Origin: Leptolyngbya sp. SIO1E4
GTDB taxonomy: Bacteria; Cyanobacteriota; Cyanobacteriia; Phormidesmidales; Phormidesmidaceae
Direction of reading: 5' to 3'
Assembly (NCBI GenBank): GCA_010672825.2
Contig: JAAHFU020000007.1
Span: 243,163 to 307,162 of the forward strand
Length of the DNA stretch: 64,000 bases
Position 1 is the stretch's first letter. Each line of letters starts with the position of its first letter. The translations under genes were made by a program, and so were the position numbers. Under the pieces are notes generated by a model. It ran no database searches. It was not told the origin of the DNA and was given only the letters and a program-made list of their open reading frames with translations. This document shows positions 1-9,385 of the stretch, in pieces.

Positions 1-255
1 TTCAATGCCGCTGCCGCCGCGCCCAACTACAACGCCTGGGCGAGCTGTGCGAATTTCGAGATCAATTTGATCGGCTTTACGCTCGATTCGAATATCCGAA
101 ATTCCAGCGTTACTCAGGTTCTGCTCAATGTAGGTGCGGATAATGTGGTCTTCCTGAAGCAGCTGCGGATAGCGATCGCTATCGGCATACCACCGAGAAC
201 GGTGCTCTTGAACAATTCCGAGACGAAAGCCGGTTGGATGAATCTTCTGTCCCAC
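1..255 (-). CDS. rpsC: 30S ribosomal protein S3, N-terminal part (cut by window edge)
   Basis: Small-subunit protein at the mRNA entry side of the 30S head. The visible 85 codons begin with GTG at 255 and read [21 protein letters not shown], the hallmark S3 N-terminus, followed by the start of the KH region. GAGGGA lies six bases upstream of the GTG and supports this start; no in-frame ATG is nearby. It is the last visible gene of the minus-strand S10-type operon, 58 bases after rplV. The C-terminal part lies outside the window. Confidence 0.95.
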   Translation of the reverse strand, partial: MGQKIHPTGFRLGIVQEHRSRWYADSDRYPQLLQEDHIIRTYIEQNLSNAGISDIRIERKADQIDLEIRTARPGVVVGRGGSGIE

Positions 256-313
256 GCGTAATCCCTCTGATGATGGCTGCAATCGTTAATACAACAAATG
301 GCTTGACCGGCTC

Positions 314-670
314 CTATTCGCCAGGTGCCACAGCGATAGTGATATGACAAGTTGGTTTGCGAATTTGGTAAGCCCGTCCCTGAGCCCGAGGGCGATAGCG
401 ACGCAGCGTTGGCCCTGCATCAGCGTAGGCTTCACTAATGACCAGAGAAGCAGGATCTAGTCCATTGTTGTGCTCGGCGTTAGCAACCGCTGAACGCAAT
501 GCCTTCAGCACAGGGTCACACGCTCGATAAGGCATAAACTCCAAAATAATGAGAGCCTCCCGGTAGGATAGCCCTCGAATCTGGTCAAGGACTCGACGCA
601 CCTTGTGGGGAGACATGCGAATGTAGCGGGCAACCGCTTTAACCTGTGCATTAGTATCAACAACAGCCAT
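314..670 (-). CDS. rplV: 50S ribosomal protein L22
   Basis: Lines the peptide exit tunnel of the large subunit. The 118 residues contain the L22 core ([19 protein letters not shown]) and the C-terminal beta hairpin ([18 protein letters not shown]). A longer reading from ATG 691 would overlap the rpsS stop codon. I chose ATG 670 (MAVVDTNAQ) because GGAG precedes it by eight bases and it leaves a 20-base gap to rpsS. Part of the ribosomal operon, presumably co-transcribed from rplC. Confidence 0.96.
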   Translation of the reverse strand: MAVVDTNAQVKAVARYIRMSPHKVRRVLDQIRGLSYREALIILEFMPYRACDPVLKALRSAVANAEHNNGLDPASLVISEAYADAGPTLRRYRPRAQGRAYQIRKPTCHITIAVAPGE

Positions 671-690
671 AGGACTCTCCGACTCAATCA

Positions 691-969
691 CTATCGACGC
701 GCTTTCTTATCACTTTTGGCATGTCCCCGGAATGTACGAGTCGGGGCAAATTCACCCAGCTTATGGCCTACCATTTGCTCGGTGATGTAGACAGGCACAT
801 GCTGACGACCGTTGTGGACGGCGATCGTATGACCGATCATCTGCGGCAAGATAGTAGATGCCCGCGACCAAGTCTTGATCACCTGCTTATCTCCCTTCGC
901 ATTCAGAACCTCAATCTTGCGCATCAGATGATCTGCAACAAAGGGTCCCTTCTTTAAGGAACGCGACAT
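691..969 (-). CDS. rpsS: 30S ribosomal protein S19
   Basis: 30S head protein that contacts S13 and tRNA. The 92 residues are normal length and show [10 protein letters not shown] at the start and the signature [20 protein letters not shown] in the middle. It sits between rplB and rplV in the standard order, with an 86-base gap after rplB. Nothing unusual is seen. Confidence 0.97.
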   Translation of the reverse strand: MSRSLKKGPFVADHLMRKIEVLNAKGDKQVIKTWSRASTILPQMIGHTIAVHNGRQHVPVYITEQMVGHKLGEFAPTRTFRGHAKSDKKARR

Positions 970-1055
970 AACCCTTACAACCTCGTACTATTCTCAGAAC
1001 GTAAACCAATCAATGCCTTGTCCATAACTTGCAAAACACCCCAATCCTGGTGACG

Positions 1056-1919
1056 TTAGGCATTTCGCCCACCCCGCCCACGCTTAGAAGAACGGCGGCG
1101 GCGGCGGACAATCAATGCATCACTCCGCTTGTTCTTCTTCCGCGTTTTTTGGCCTAATGCAGGTTTGCCCCAAGGCGTTACGGGGGAACTACGACCAATC
1201 GGTGCTCGCCCTTCCCCCCCACCATGGGGGTGATCGACCGGGTTCATGACGCTGCCTCGAACTTCAGGTCGACGCCCTAACCAGCGCTTCCGACCAGCCT
1301 TACCCAGGGTGATGTTGCGAGAGTCTACATGTCCTACCTGGCCAATGGTGGCATAGCATTCACGTCGAACCATGCGAACCTCTGTGGAGGGTAGCTTCAG
1401 CGTCACATACCCGCCCTCCTTGGCTACTACCTGAGCAGATGTTCCAGCAGCACGGACAATTTGCCCACCTTTACCAGGCTGTAGTTCAACATTGTGGACA
1501 ACGCTGCCTAGGGGGATTTTGTGCAGCGGTAACGCGTTGCCTACCTCTAAAGGAGCGTCGGGCCCGGCGATGACCTCAGATCCTACTGCCAGGGAAGCTG
1601 GATGCAGAATGTAGCGCTTCTCACCGTCCTGGTAGTGCAGCAGTGCGATACGAGCATTCCGGTTGGGGTCATATTCAATGGCCGCCACCTTAGCTGGAAC
1701 GTTGTGCTTGTTACGACGAAAGTCAATGATGCGATAGAGCCGCTTATGACCTCCGCCACGATGGCGACACGTAATAACACCCCGATTATTGCGCCCTTTC
1801 GGTCGATGAACTGAAACGGTTAAGGACTTTTCTGGTTCGTCGCGTGTGATTTCAGAGAATTCAGAAACAGTACGCTCGCGGGTTCCAGGGGTATATGGCC
1901 GGTAGGAACGGATGCCCAT
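1056..1919 (-). CDS. rplB: 50S ribosomal protein L2
   Basis: Core large-subunit protein needed for subunit association and peptidyl transferase structure. The 287-residue length fits bacterial L2. [17 protein letters not shown] is the cyanobacterial/chloroplast-type N-terminus, and the conserved [14 protein letters not shown] loop with its invariant histidines is present near residue 225, followed by a basic tail ([15 protein letters not shown]). It sits 57 bases after rplW in standard order. Confidence 0.97.
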   Translation of the reverse strand: MGIRSYRPYTPGTRERTVSEFSEITRDEPEKSLTVSVHRPKGRNNRGVITCRHRGGGHKRLYRIIDFRRNKHNVPAKVAAIEYDPNRNARIALLHYQDGEKRYILHPASLAVGSEVIAGPDAPLEVGNALPLHKIPLGSVVHNVELQPGKGGQIVRAAGTSAQVVAKEGGYVTLKLPSTEVRMVRRECYATIGQVGHVDSRNITLGKAGRKRWLGRRPEVRGSVMNPVDHPHGGGEGRAPIGRSSPVTPWGKPALGQKTRKKNKRSDALIVRRRRRSSKRGRGGRNA

Positions 1920-1976
1920 AGCTCAACTCACTTAATAAACTGCATCAGCTTCTTGCAGAAAGAAGCAAGGTGCTTC

Positions 1977-2285
1977 TTAAAGGTCAGGAAATAGCGGAAT
2001 GGTGTCACCTGGAGCCAACGTTACGATGGCCCTTTTATATCGAGCACGAAATCCCTCGAAGCGACCAACTCGCCGCTTCTTTCGAGGGGGATTGGCCGTA
2101 CTCACGCCAATAACTTTCACATCAAACAATTCTTCAATGGCAGCTTTGATCTCTGGCTTAGTGGCCTTTGGCGTTACCTCAAAGGTGTACTGATTGTTCT
2201 CAAGTAGCAGCGTTGCTTTCTCGGTAACAATCGGTCGCCGGATCAAATCTGCCAGGGTGTCTGGAGCGAATGCCTTAGTCACCAT
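1977..2285 (-). CDS. rplW: 50S ribosomal protein L23
   Basis: Exit-tunnel rim protein and docking site for trigger factor and SRP. The 102 residues include [12 protein letters not shown] and the [12 protein letters not shown] loop typical of L23. Its start overlaps the end of rplD by 11 bases, indicating translational coupling. I infer expression from the operon promoter near 3.9 kb. Confidence 0.96.
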   Translation of the reverse strand: MVTKAFAPDTLADLIRRPIVTEKATLLLENNQYTFEVTPKATKPEIKAAIEELFDVKVIGVSTANPPRKKRRVGRFEGFRARYKRAIVTLAPGDTIPLFPDL

Positions 2286-2907
2286 AAACCTCCTGGATTT
2301 TCTCCATTGCTGCCAAAGTCACCACTACTCGATCAGCTGCGAGTAAGTCATACACGCTCAAGTTAGTCGCAGAAATGAGTTTCACGCGACTGATGTTACG
2401 AACAGAGAGAACCACATTCTCATGCAGTTCCGATAAGATCAAAAGTACTTTTTGATCAGAGGTGATACCCCAGCGCTCCATTGCAGCAATGACTTCTCGG
2501 GTTTTAGGTCGTTGCAGCTGGTCTGCAAACTCTTGAACCACAACCATGTCATCACAGCGGCTTTGAAAAGCAGTCCGAAGCGCTAGACGGCGCTCCTTGC
2601 GGTTCATCTTGATGCTAAAGTCTCTCGGCTTGGGGCCAAAGATAACGCCCCCGCCTTTCCAGAGAGGAGAACGGCTAGACCCTGCCCGAGCCCGTCCGGT
2701 TCCCTTTTGTCGCCAAGGCTTACGCCCCCCTCCCCGAACCTCTGAACGGGTTTTGGTGGATAGCGTTCCCTGTCGAGCATTGTGCATCTGCCTGACCAAT
2801 GCCCGATGCACAATGTGGGAGGCATTTTCTGGCTTAGCAACCTTGAGATCGACTGAGGTTTTCCCAGCCTCTTGCCCCTGCCAATCTTGAACAACGCACT
2901 CAACCAT
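2275..2907 (-). CDS. rplD: 50S ribosomal protein L4
   Basis: Exit-tunnel protein with a globular domain and an extended loop. The 210 residues carry the loop signature ([18 protein letters not shown], around residues 60-77) and [13 protein letters not shown], both diagnostic of L4. It overlaps rplW by 11 bases and follows rplC by 64 bases. In enterobacteria L4 autoregulates the S10 operon; no such function can be read from this sequence. Confidence 0.96.
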   Translation of the reverse strand: MVECVVQDWQGQEAGKTSVDLKVAKPENASHIVHRALVRQMHNARQGTLSTKTRSEVRGGGRKPWRQKGTGRARAGSSRSPLWKGGGVIFGPKPRDFSIKMNRKERRLALRTAFQSRCDDMVVVQEFADQLQRPKTREVIAAMERWGITSDQKVLLILSELHENVVLSVRNISRVKLISATNLSVYDLLAADRVVVTLAAMEKIQEVYGD

Positions 2908-2971
2908 AGCTTTCGTCTCTACTCAAATCCCTAGACAACCCTCACCCTCAAGACCTGGTGAATACCTTGCT

Positions 2972-3607
2972 TTACTCACCCACAATATTGGCCGGAGCAA
3001 CGCTCAGTAGCGCTCCCGTCTTGCCGGGAATGGTTCCTTTAATCACCAATAAATTTTTCTCGGCATCAACGCGTACAACCGTTAGCTTGCGAGTAGTAAC
3101 GCGTTTCCCGCCTAATTGACCCGCCATCCGCTTGCCGGGGTAGACGCGACTGGGCGTTGTCCCGGCGCCAATGGAACCAGGAAGGCGGTGATTTTTAGAG
3201 CCGTGGGCCATCGGGCCACGACTAAAGTTATGGCGCTTTTGGTATCCGGCAAAGCCTTTACCAATGCTGGTACCCATTACATCCACTAGCTGCCCGGCCT
3301 CAAACTGATCAGCCGTGATTGCCTGGCCTAGTTCAAATTCGTCTACTTTATCGACGCGATACTCCTTTAAGTGCCGAACAGAGGTAGCCCCTGCCTTGGC
3401 CAAATGCCCTAGCTGGGGCTTTGTTAGCGCTTTGTCTGGTACGCTGCCATACCCAAGTTGCACAGCAGTGTAGCCATCGGTCTGTGTGGTCTTGATTTGA
3501 GTAACGACGCAGGGGCCTGCCTCAACCACAGTGACGGGAATTGCGTTCCCCTCATCGTCAAAAATTTGGGTCATACCCAACTTGGTTCCGAGAATCCCAA
3601 CTGACAC
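2972..3607 (-). CDS. rplC: 50S ribosomal protein L3
   Basis: Early-assembly large-subunit protein near the peptidyl transferase centre. The 211 residues start with (GTG)[15 protein letters not shown] and carry [20 protein letters not shown], the L3 signature with the conserved tip region. The start is GTG at 3607 with GGAG about ten bases upstream. It is first in the operon; rpsJ is absent immediately upstream, which is the usual cyanobacterial arrangement because rpsJ lies in the str cluster. Confidence 0.96.
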   Translation of the reverse strand: MSVGILGTKLGMTQIFDDEGNAIPVTVVEAGPCVVTQIKTTQTDGYTAVQLGYGSVPDKALTKPQLGHLAKAGATSVRHLKEYRVDKVDEFELGQAITADQFEAGQLVDVMGTSIGKGFAGYQKRHNFSRGPMAHGSKNHRLPGSIGAGTTPSRVYPGKRMAGQLGGKRVTTRKLTVVRVDAEKNLLVIKGTIPGKTGALLSVAPANIVGE

Positions 3608-3793
3608 TGTTACCCGTCTCCGTTGCTACACATTAAAACCTCACGACAAATGATCCGAAAGAACAATGAATCACCCATCGAAGAATAAGCTCGCGAACCT
3701 TGGCAGCCACGAACCAACAAATGACCTGATATCTCAGGCATCATTTGCTCACAGCACACTCATTGCAAGGGCTTGCCGGACAGACGCATATCA

Positions 3794-3815
3794 TCACTAA
3801 GGCACTGCTTAGTGA
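3794..3815 (-). promoter_or_regulatory. Perfect hairpin in the rplC leader
   Basis: TCACTAAG-GCACTG-CTTAGTGA is a perfect 8-bp stem with a 6-base loop. It lies between the inferred promoter (3913-3941) and the rplC start, so it would be transcribed as part of the roughly 300-base leader. There is no T-run on either strand, so it is not a simple terminator. An operator or leader structure is possible; function is inferred only. Confidence 0.35.
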
Positions 3816-3912
3816 CAAACCTGTAGGCAAGATTCAAGCAGAAGCAAACTAGGAGTTGTCGCTAGGGACTTGGTGCGCTAGCGCCCAGTTTCCGTTTTGG
3901 CGACAGTTAACC

Positions 3913-3941
3913 ATGATACACAGGCCAGTTAGAAATGTCTA
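3913..3941 (-). promoter_or_regulatory. Sigma70-type promoter for the ribosomal operon
   Basis: On the minus strand TAGACA is followed after exactly 17 bases by TATCAT, close to the -35/-10 consensus. It is about 300 bases upstream of rplC and is the best promoter match seen in the spacer. Confidence 0.5.
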
Positions 3942-3977
3942 TAAATTTTTGGGGGACAGGGAGCGTTGTCTGCCAGT

Positions 3978-4045
3978 AAAGTCCAAAGACTTTCTTTAGC
4001 CTGTGCAAATGTAGTGCTGGGCAACTGTCATTCCTTAGGGACAGT
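3978..4045 (+). promoter_or_regulatory. Two small inverted repeats upstream of pyk
   Basis: AAAGTC-CAAA-GACTTT (3978-3993) followed by CTTT, and ACTGTC-(10)-GACAGT (4024-4045). Either could be a leader hairpin or a protein-binding site for pyk. The stems are only six base pairs, so this is a weak call. Confidence 0.25.
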
Positions 4046-4083
4046 CAATATCATAGGCGTGAACATTCGCAGTGTGAAGTCCT

Positions 4084-5520
4084 ATGAAGCCGCTTTTACA
4101 CCGCACTAAAGTTGTGGCGACCATTGGCCCTGCTAGTAGTTCCCGTGAAACCATTCGTCAGATGGTGCAAGCCGGGATGAACGTTGCTCGATTGAACTTT
4201 TCCCATGGCACCTATGAAGACCATACACGCATGATTCAGTTGCTGCGGGCTGTTTCAGCGGAGATGGATACCCCGATTACCCTGCTGCAAGATTTGCAGG
4301 GACCCAAAATTAGGGTAGGAAAGTTGGCAAAGGGCGTCATTGATTTAGTCGATGGCGAGACAATCACCCTCGTGCCCGTTGGCAAGGAAGGCGATGCCCC
4401 AGACTGTATCGGGATTGATTATCCTTACTTGGCTGAAGAGGCTGAGGTGGGAATGCAAGTGCTTTTGGACGATGGCTTATTGGAGCTTAAGGTGGAAGCC
4501 ATTGAGCCCCCTAAGGTTATTTGCCGGATTATGCAGGGGGGGCTGCTAAAGCCTCGTAAAGGTGTCAATCTACCGGACTTGAGTTTGCGACTGCCGTCGA
4601 TGACGGAAAAAGATAAGCAGGATTTACGCTTTGGAGTTTCTCAAGGGGTGGACTGGGTCTCGTTGAGTTTTGTGCGCCGGGCAGAAGATATTTACACCTT
4701 AAAAGAGCTGTTAAAAGCAGAAGGGGCTCCAGAAACACCGGTAATTGCCAAGATTGAGAAGCCGCAGGCGATCGCTAACTTAGACGCCATTTTAGAGGCG
4801 ACAGATGGTGTCATGGTGGCGCGGGGTGACCTGGGAGTAGAAATGAAGGCGGAAAAGGTGCCGTTACTCCAGAAGCGCATTATCAAAGCCTGTAATCTGC
4901 GGAGTATCCCGGTGATCACGGCGACGCAGATGCTAGAGAGCATGATTGCCAATGCCCGCCCGACCCGAGCGGAAGCCAGTGATGTGGCCAATGCCATTAT
5001 TGATGGCACTGATGCAGTGATGCTGTCTGGGGAATCTGCAGTGGGTAAGTTTCCCGTACGCGCAGTCCATATGCTGGCGCGGATCGCGATCGATGTGGAA
5101 TCGGAACTGGACTTTGTCAACAACCCCCCCGAGACCGGTGATGAGACCCACGCCCTGAGTGAAGCCCTAAATGTAATTGACAAGATTCTGGATCTGCAGT
5201 GCATCGTAGCGTTTACAGAGTCAGGCTACACCGCCATGATTGCGGCTGGGGAACGCCCCAATGCCCCGGTGGTAGCATTTACGCCCGATCGCGATGTGTA
5301 TCACCGCTTAAACCTGGTTTGGGGCGTAAAACCCATTGTGGTGAGTGAATCGGTCACGACTTTCGAAGCCATGACCCAGCAAGCAGAATCCTATCTACTG
5401 AAGCGGAAAATGGCGAGCCCTGGGGATCAAATTTTGATTATGGGGGGGGTTCCGGCCAATCATGCTCAAGGAACCAACTTTTTGAAGATCCAGACGATTA
5501 AGGGGGAATACATACCTTAA
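4084..5520 (+). CDS. pyk: Pyruvate kinase
   Basis: Converts phosphoenolpyruvate and ADP to pyruvate and ATP, the last step of glycolysis, in the cytosol. The 478 residues show ARLNFSHG (35-42), the catalytic lysine block [10 protein letters not shown] (221-230) and the metal/PEP-binding VARGDLGVE (245-253), then the AEASDVANA region. The C-terminal allosteric domain is present, but the extra PEP-utiliser-like domain of longer cyanobacterial paralogues is absent. The ATG start follows GAAG. It stands 46 bases before the NADH dehydrogenase and may be co-transcribed with it. Confidence 0.96.
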   Translation: MKPLLHRTKVVATIGPASSSRETIRQMVQAGMNVARLNFSHGTYEDHTRMIQLLRAVSAEMDTPITLLQDLQGPKIRVGKLAKGVIDLVDGETITLVPVGKEGDAPDCIGIDYPYLAEEAEVGMQVLLDDGLLELKVEAIEPPKVICRIMQGGLLKPRKGVNLPDLSLRLPSMTEKDKQDLRFGVSQGVDWVSLSFVRRAEDIYTLKELLKAEGAPETPVIAKIEKPQAIANLDAILEATDGVMVARGDLGVEMKAEKVPLLQKRIIKACNLRSIPVITATQMLESMIANARPTRAEASDVANAIIDGTDAVMLSGESAVGKFPVRAVHMLARIAIDVESELDFVNNPPETGDETHALSEALNVIDKILDLQCIVAFTESGYTAMIAAGERPNAPVVAFTPDRDVYHRLNLVWGVKPIVVSESVTTFEAMTQQAESYLLKRKMASPGDQILIMGGVPANHAQGTNFLKIQTIKGEYIP

Positions 5521-5565
5521 AGCTGCATTCTGCCCTGGGTTGTTGTCCTGTCTATTGTTGTCAGC

Positions 5566-6918
5566 ATGGTTGATACTGCGCCTTCTAACCCGATCGCTAC
5601 CGTCCCGTCGTCTGCTTCAATTCCTCACCGGGTCGTGATTGTGGGAGGAGGATTTGGTGGACTGTATGCAACCCAGGCATTAAGAAAGTCGCCAGTCGCG
5701 GTCACCCTGATAGATCGTCGCAACTTTCATCTATTTCAACCGTTGCTGTATCAGGTGGCTACGGGGGCGCTTTCACCTGGGGATATTGCCTCGCCTCTGC
5801 GGGCGGTGCTGAAGCGCCAGAAAAATACTCAAGTGCTGCTAGATGAAATGGTGGGGTTAGACCCTCAGCAGCAGCAGATTTTCACTAAAGAAGGGGCCAC
5901 CGTCCCCTACGACAGTCTGATTTTAGCGACCGGGGGTGCCCATCATTACTTTGGTAATGATCATTGGGAGCCCATTGCCCCGAGTATTAAAACGATTGAA
6001 GATGCTTTGGAAGTGCGTCGCCGCATTTTTCTCGCCTTTGAAAAAGCTGAACGCGAAACCGACCCCGCGGCTAAGGCGGCACTGCTAACCTTTGTGGTTA
6101 TCGGTGGTGGCCCGACAGGAGTAGAACTGGCTGGGGCGATCGCGGACTTGGCTTATAACACCCTAAAGCAGGATTTCCGCAGCGTTGACACCCGCCAAAC
6201 CCGAATCATCTTGGTCGAGGGCATGGATCGGGTGCTGCCTCCCTTCGATCCAGCGCTGTCGGAAAACGCTGCCCAGTCTTTAAAAAAGCTCGGAGTTCAG
6301 ATTCGTACGAAAACCTTTGTGACCAATCTGGATGGAGAGAATGTCACGTTTCGCAGTGGGGAAGCCGAAGAAACGATCCGAGCCCACACGATTTTATGGG
6401 CTGCTGGGGTGCGAGCGTCTTCTCTGAGTCAGGTGCTGGCAGAGAAAACAGGGGCTCCGTGCGATCGCGGAGGTCGTGTCATGGTAGAGCCGGACTTCAG
6501 CGTGCCCAATTTCCCTAACATCTTTGTGATTGGTGACTTGGCCCACTATGCCCATCAAGGGGAGAAACCGTTGCCTGGTGTTGCGCCAGTAGCGATGCAG
6601 GGGGGGCAATACGTGGCAAGGGTGATTCGCGATCGCCTACAAAACCGACCGACTCCAGCGTTTCACTATAACGACAGCGGCAGCCTTGCCATCATCGGGC
6701 GTAATGCCGCAGTTGTAGACCTGAATTGGACAAAACTCACAGGCTTTCCGGCCTGGTTAGTGTGGGCGTTTGTCCATGTGTTATTCCTGATTGAGTTTGA
6801 TAACAAGCTGATCGTCATGACCCAGTGGATGTGGAATTATTTCACTCGCAATCAAGGGGCCAGGCTGATCACAGGGCGTGATGTTGTCAAAAGTGATGAA
6901 GCATTTACCGTGCAGTGA
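5566..6918 (+). CDS. ndh: Type II NAD(P)H dehydrogenase (FAD-dependent, non-pumping)
   Basis: Peripheral membrane flavoprotein expected to pass electrons from NAD(P)H to quinones without proton pumping. The 450 residues have two Rossmann dinucleotide folds: GGGFGG near 27-32 for FAD and VVIGGGPTGVELAG near 177-190 for NAD(P)H. ATGGAHHYFGND and the late FAD motif VIGDLAHY also fit. A hydrophobic C-terminal helix (FPAWLVWAFVHVLFLIEF) fits membrane attachment. Cyanobacteria carry several such enzymes (NdbA/B/C); I cannot assign which one. It closely follows pyk. Confidence 0.9.
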   Translation: MVDTAPSNPIATVPSSASIPHRVVIVGGGFGGLYATQALRKSPVAVTLIDRRNFHLFQPLLYQVATGALSPGDIASPLRAVLKRQKNTQVLLDEMVGLDPQQQQIFTKEGATVPYDSLILATGGAHHYFGNDHWEPIAPSIKTIEDALEVRRRIFLAFEKAERETDPAAKAALLTFVVIGGGPTGVELAGAIADLAYNTLKQDFRSVDTRQTRIILVEGMDRVLPPFDPALSENAAQSLKKLGVQIRTKTFVTNLDGENVTFRSGEAEETIRAHTILWAAGVRASSLSQVLAEKTGAPCDRGGRVMVEPDFSVPNFPNIFVIGDLAHYAHQGEKPLPGVAPVAMQGGQYVARVIRDRLQNRPTPAFHYNDSGSLAIIGRNAAVVDLNWTKLTGFPAWLVWAFVHVLFLIEFDNKLIVMTQWMWNYFTRNQGARLITGRDVVKSDEAFTVQ

Positions 6919-7063
6919 TACTTCACACCTGAGGTTCAGCGCCATCGGCACCCTTTGTCAGGATAAAACTCAGAAAGTTCAGAGGGAAGATGCCTCCAAG
7001 GTAGCGCCAATCATTCGGCTAGCTCAATATCAGAAAAAGAGTCTGACGCTGAAAAATCAGAAT

Positions 7064-7085
7064 CCTTTCAAGGTGTTTTGAAAGG
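7064..7085 (+). terminator. Inverted repeat downstream of ndh, weak terminator candidate
   Basis: CCTTTCAA-GGTGTT-TTGAAAGG, a perfect 8-bp stem about 145 bases after the ndh stop. It lacks a following T-run, so a rho-independent terminator is uncertain. It could instead stabilise the 3' end. Confidence 0.3.
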
Positions 7086-7131
7086 CCGCAAGTGCCAGAA
7101 CCCCTTGGGCTGTCTGTGCATTGAGTCAATA

Positions 7132-7227
7132 TATAGCAGTATGCAGGCTAATCAAGCACACCCTAGACCCCACACCCTAGACCCTGTCTTAACCCAGATG
7201 TACTGGACTCAACTGAACAAGGCCATA
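7132..7227 (+). repeat. RptA dispersed repeat, copy 1
   Basis: About 96 bases running from TATAGC through CCCTAGACCC and CTGTCTTAACCCAGATG to TGGACTCAACTGAACAAGG and CCATA. It is nearly identical to the second unit at 51.2 kb, differing at only a few positions. The ends are loosely inverted (TATAGC versus GGCTATA in other copies). It encodes no protein. Confidence 0.85.
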
Positions 7228-7473
7228 GGTAACTGAGTAGATATCGATGACTCAGATGTTGCTTGCCCTCATATGGACTCGATATTGAGGGATGTGATGC
7301 ATCGACCAGATTCTTATGAAGAAGCATTAAGCCATTTGTCACATCTTCTACTGTTCAGTGCACAAATAATTGTCGCTACCCCTCTGAGGTATACGCATGC
7401 TCTTTGCTTTAGCCCGGCCTTGTCACACAATGAGGCACTTGTGACACATTCAAAATAGGAGGATGGCAATCCC

Positions 7474-8073
7474 ATGAATGAGGTTCACAAGCAGCTTGAA
7501 TTACTCACTGAGTTTGTTAAGCACACACTGTCACGGAAGGAGGTTGGAACTTCAAAAAATCTGATGTTCTTAATTCGACGCTCGTTAGGCCAAATGAGAC
7601 TGCTTAATGAGTGGGATGAAAGTGAGATTCTGATTGAAGCTTACTTACGCACCCGAAGGAATATTGAATCGGGCGAAATCATTGAGAATCTTCCTGGTTA
7701 TTTGGTTCGCGTTTCCCAGTTTATTATTCTAGAGAAAAATAGAAAGAGGAAACGTAACTATGGCATTAGTCAGAAATTATCCGGGTTCACGCCAGATGTA
7801 GCATCATTGCCGGAAAGCTCCTATGAAGAGGGAGTTAACTATGAAATCGTCAATTCTTTATGGGATTCTTTTAATGCTTTACCAGAGAAAGACAGAAGAA
7901 TCTTAACGCTTAGAATAGTGAAGGGGTATTCTTGGCAGGAAATTGGCTATCAGTTGATAGAATCTGGGATCGAGGAAAGCTATGATAGTTGTCTGGCTGC
8001 AAAATTAAGAAAGCAAGGTGAGAGAGCACTCGAAAAGCTCAGAAAAAGGATTCTTTCTATTGATAATCAATAG
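7474..8073 (+). CDS. ECF-like RNA polymerase sigma factor
   Basis: Probable alternative sigma factor directing RNA polymerase to a small regulon. The 199 residues have a region-2-like segment (about 40-95, ending in YLVRVSQFII and the basic stretch LEKNRKRKR) and a region-4 HTH (about 132-190: LPEKDRRILTLRIVKGYSWQEIGYQL then a basic recognition helix). It is shorter and more diverged than standard ECF factors and matches no named cyanobacterial sigma factor that I recognise. AGGAGG lies 11 bases before the ATG. The next gene, 74 bases on, encodes a tail-anchored protein and could be its regulator. The coding sequence looks more AT-rich than its neighbours, compatible with transfer. Confidence 0.75.
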   Translation: MNEVHKQLELLTEFVKHTLSRKEVGTSKNLMFLIRRSLGQMRLLNEWDESEILIEAYLRTRRNIESGEIIENLPGYLVRVSQFIILEKNRKRKRNYGISQKLSGFTPDVASLPESSYEEGVNYEIVNSLWDSFNALPEKDRRILTLRIVKGYSWQEIGYQLIESGIEESYDSCLAAKLRKQGERALEKLRKRILSIDNQ

Positions 8074-8147
8074 ATGAGCGAGAATTTCTGTGATGATATG
8101 GTTTTCAGTCAGTAAAAATTAATTGGAGAAGGATTGGTGCAGTTTTC

Positions 8148-8771
8148 ATGGAACCCAAAAACTCCCGTAATTTAAGAGCCTCGTTTAATGCTTCAGCAGA
8201 AGAATGCAGAAAGGCTCTTGCCGAGTATTATCAGTTAGCGAGGCTTCCAGAGCTGTCAGAGGAAGAGTTTCTCAGGATGCAAGATATCCTGGCGGTGGCA
8301 GAATCGAATGATGCCATGGGTCTTCTCATCAACGAAATTGATGAAATCACCTTCCAAGAGTTGGACTTATATGATGACAGCCAGAGACTGTACTTTGAAG
8401 ATCAGGTTTCTAAAGCTCAGGAGTTTGTGTTAGATGAAACTGAACGTAAGCTTTTGACGCCTTCTATCATAGCCAGACAGACAAAATTTGTAAGTCATCA
8501 CACGACAAGCCCCCGTCCACCACGGGTGGAAATGGTATTCGATGCTAGCCACACCGCTCGCATGCAGCTTGAAAACCGATATTTAATGGATGATCTCTCT
8601 ATTTATGAGGGGTGTGAACGTCTCTGTTGGCAAGGCGGCATTGCTGGAAATCATCAACGCTTCCGAGGTCGAGTCAAGAGATTTCTGTACAACCTGTTTA
8701 TAGAAGAATCAGTTTCTCTACTAACAGTTGCAGCGCTGGTTGGCATCATGTTTTGTTTGGTTTTGGTATAG
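8148..8771 (+). CDS. Unknown tail-anchored protein, possible partner of the sigma factor
   Basis: I do not recognise the family. The 207 residues are acidic and mostly helical in the N-terminal 120 residues, then a linker leads to a single C-terminal membrane helix (about 187-206: VSLLTVAALVGIMFCLVLV) preceded by basic residues (GRVKRFLYNL). This topology puts a large domain in the cytoplasm. It shares an apparent operon with the ECF-like sigma gene and ends in a strong terminator, so a membrane-tethered anti-sigma or sensor role is a reasonable inference. It lacks a visible zinc-binding anti-sigma motif (HxxxCxxC). Confidence 0.65.
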   Translation: MEPKNSRNLRASFNASAEECRKALAEYYQLARLPELSEEEFLRMQDILAVAESNDAMGLLINEIDEITFQELDLYDDSQRLYFEDQVSKAQEFVLDETERKLLTPSIIARQTKFVSHHTTSPRPPRVEMVFDASHTARMQLENRYLMDDLSIYEGCERLCWQGGIAGNHQRFRGRVKRFLYNLFIEESVSLLTVAALVGIMFCLVLV

Positions 8772-8799
8772 CCAGAGCAGGTTTCATCCTGTCAACGAG

Positions 8800-8829
8800 A
8801 TCGGCTCAGATGTCTGAGCCGATTTTTTT
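8800..8829 (+). terminator. Rho-independent terminator of the sigma-factor operon
   Basis: ATCGGCTCAG-ATGT-CTGAGCCGAT is a perfect 10-bp GC-rich stem followed directly by seven T. It lies 29 bases after the stop of the tail-anchored gene. This is one of the two clearest terminators in the window and marks 7474-8771 as one transcription unit. Confidence 0.92.
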
Positions 8830-8887
8830 GTCACATTATTTTGCTAATAAGCACATATGATTAGAAACCATTTTGAGACTGTATTGT

Positions 8888-9097
8888 ATGTCCTACACAA
8901 TTCATGAGAATCATCGCGAGCTGCTTCAAAACTGCCCCAAGTGCGGTAAAGAGGCATTGGCTCAACCGAGGGAAAATCTTTACCGATGCCTATGGTGCGG
9001 ATTTCAATCTGACGTATCTGATGAAGCGGTGCGATTCCCTTTTCTGTTTCTGCTCACGATTTTTGTCGTGATCGCGATCGTGGTTTTGCAATCATAA
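8888..9097 (+). CDS. Small zinc-ribbon membrane protein
   Basis: 69 residues from ATG 8888. Two CxxC pairs (NCPKCGKE near 15-22 and YRCLWCGF near 33-40) form a likely zinc ribbon, and a C-terminal membrane helix follows (FPFLFLLTIFVVIAIVVLQ). An in-frame TTG at 8873 would add five residues. It lies beyond the sigma-operon terminator, so it is probably a separate transcript, yet it shares the soluble-domain-plus-tail-anchor plan. The 3' end carries an imperfect inverted repeat around 9058-9117 (TCGTGATCG versus CGATCACGA). Function unknown. Confidence 0.6.
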   Translation: MSYTIHENHRELLQNCPKCGKEALAQPRENLYRCLWCGFQSDVSDEAVRFPFLFLLTIFVVIAIVVLQS

Positions 9098-9385
9098 TTA
9101 CGATCACGATAAAAACCTTTGTTCAACCTTAAAGCGCTTGACCCTGAAAAGTTTTCTGAAGCCATTGATTGCCAAGAAAGTGCTGTGTGTTTCAAATCCT
9201 GCCTTTTCCGTTACTTGCGTTTCCGGAGGCAACGTTTATTGCCTGGGCAACACGGCAGTTTATCTTCTGGTTGGCAGTGACTTGTTACCTCAGGGAATAA
9301 TGCTGCTCTATTAATGTTTGATTCACCCAGCAGTTAATGACAGTGTTGTCTGGCTGGCTGCTAGCGATTACGCTACCGTAGAACC

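Larger units (their letters stand above)
3608..4083. other. Divergent intergenic region between rplC and pyk
   Basis: 476 bases without a credible gene. It holds the rplC-side promoter and a long leader with a perfect hairpin, a GCGCTAGCGC palindrome at 3875-3884, and two small inverted repeats on the pyk side; the main elements are listed separately. Its length suggests that both neighbouring transcripts have leaders. Confidence 0.7.
6919..7473. other. Intergenic region with RptA copy and inverted repeat
   Basis: 555 bases between ndh and the sigma-factor gene. It contains a perfect 8-bp inverted repeat at 7064-7085 and a full RptA element at 7132-7227. A 61-codon open frame at 7273-7458 has no ribosome site or recognisable sequence and was not called. 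The promoter of the sigma gene presumably lies in 7230-7460, but no convincing -35/-10 pair was found. Confidence 0.6.

Noticed and set aside
7273..7458. 61-codon plus-strand frame before the sigma gene
   Set aside because: No homology, no ribosome site, lies in a presumed leader region.
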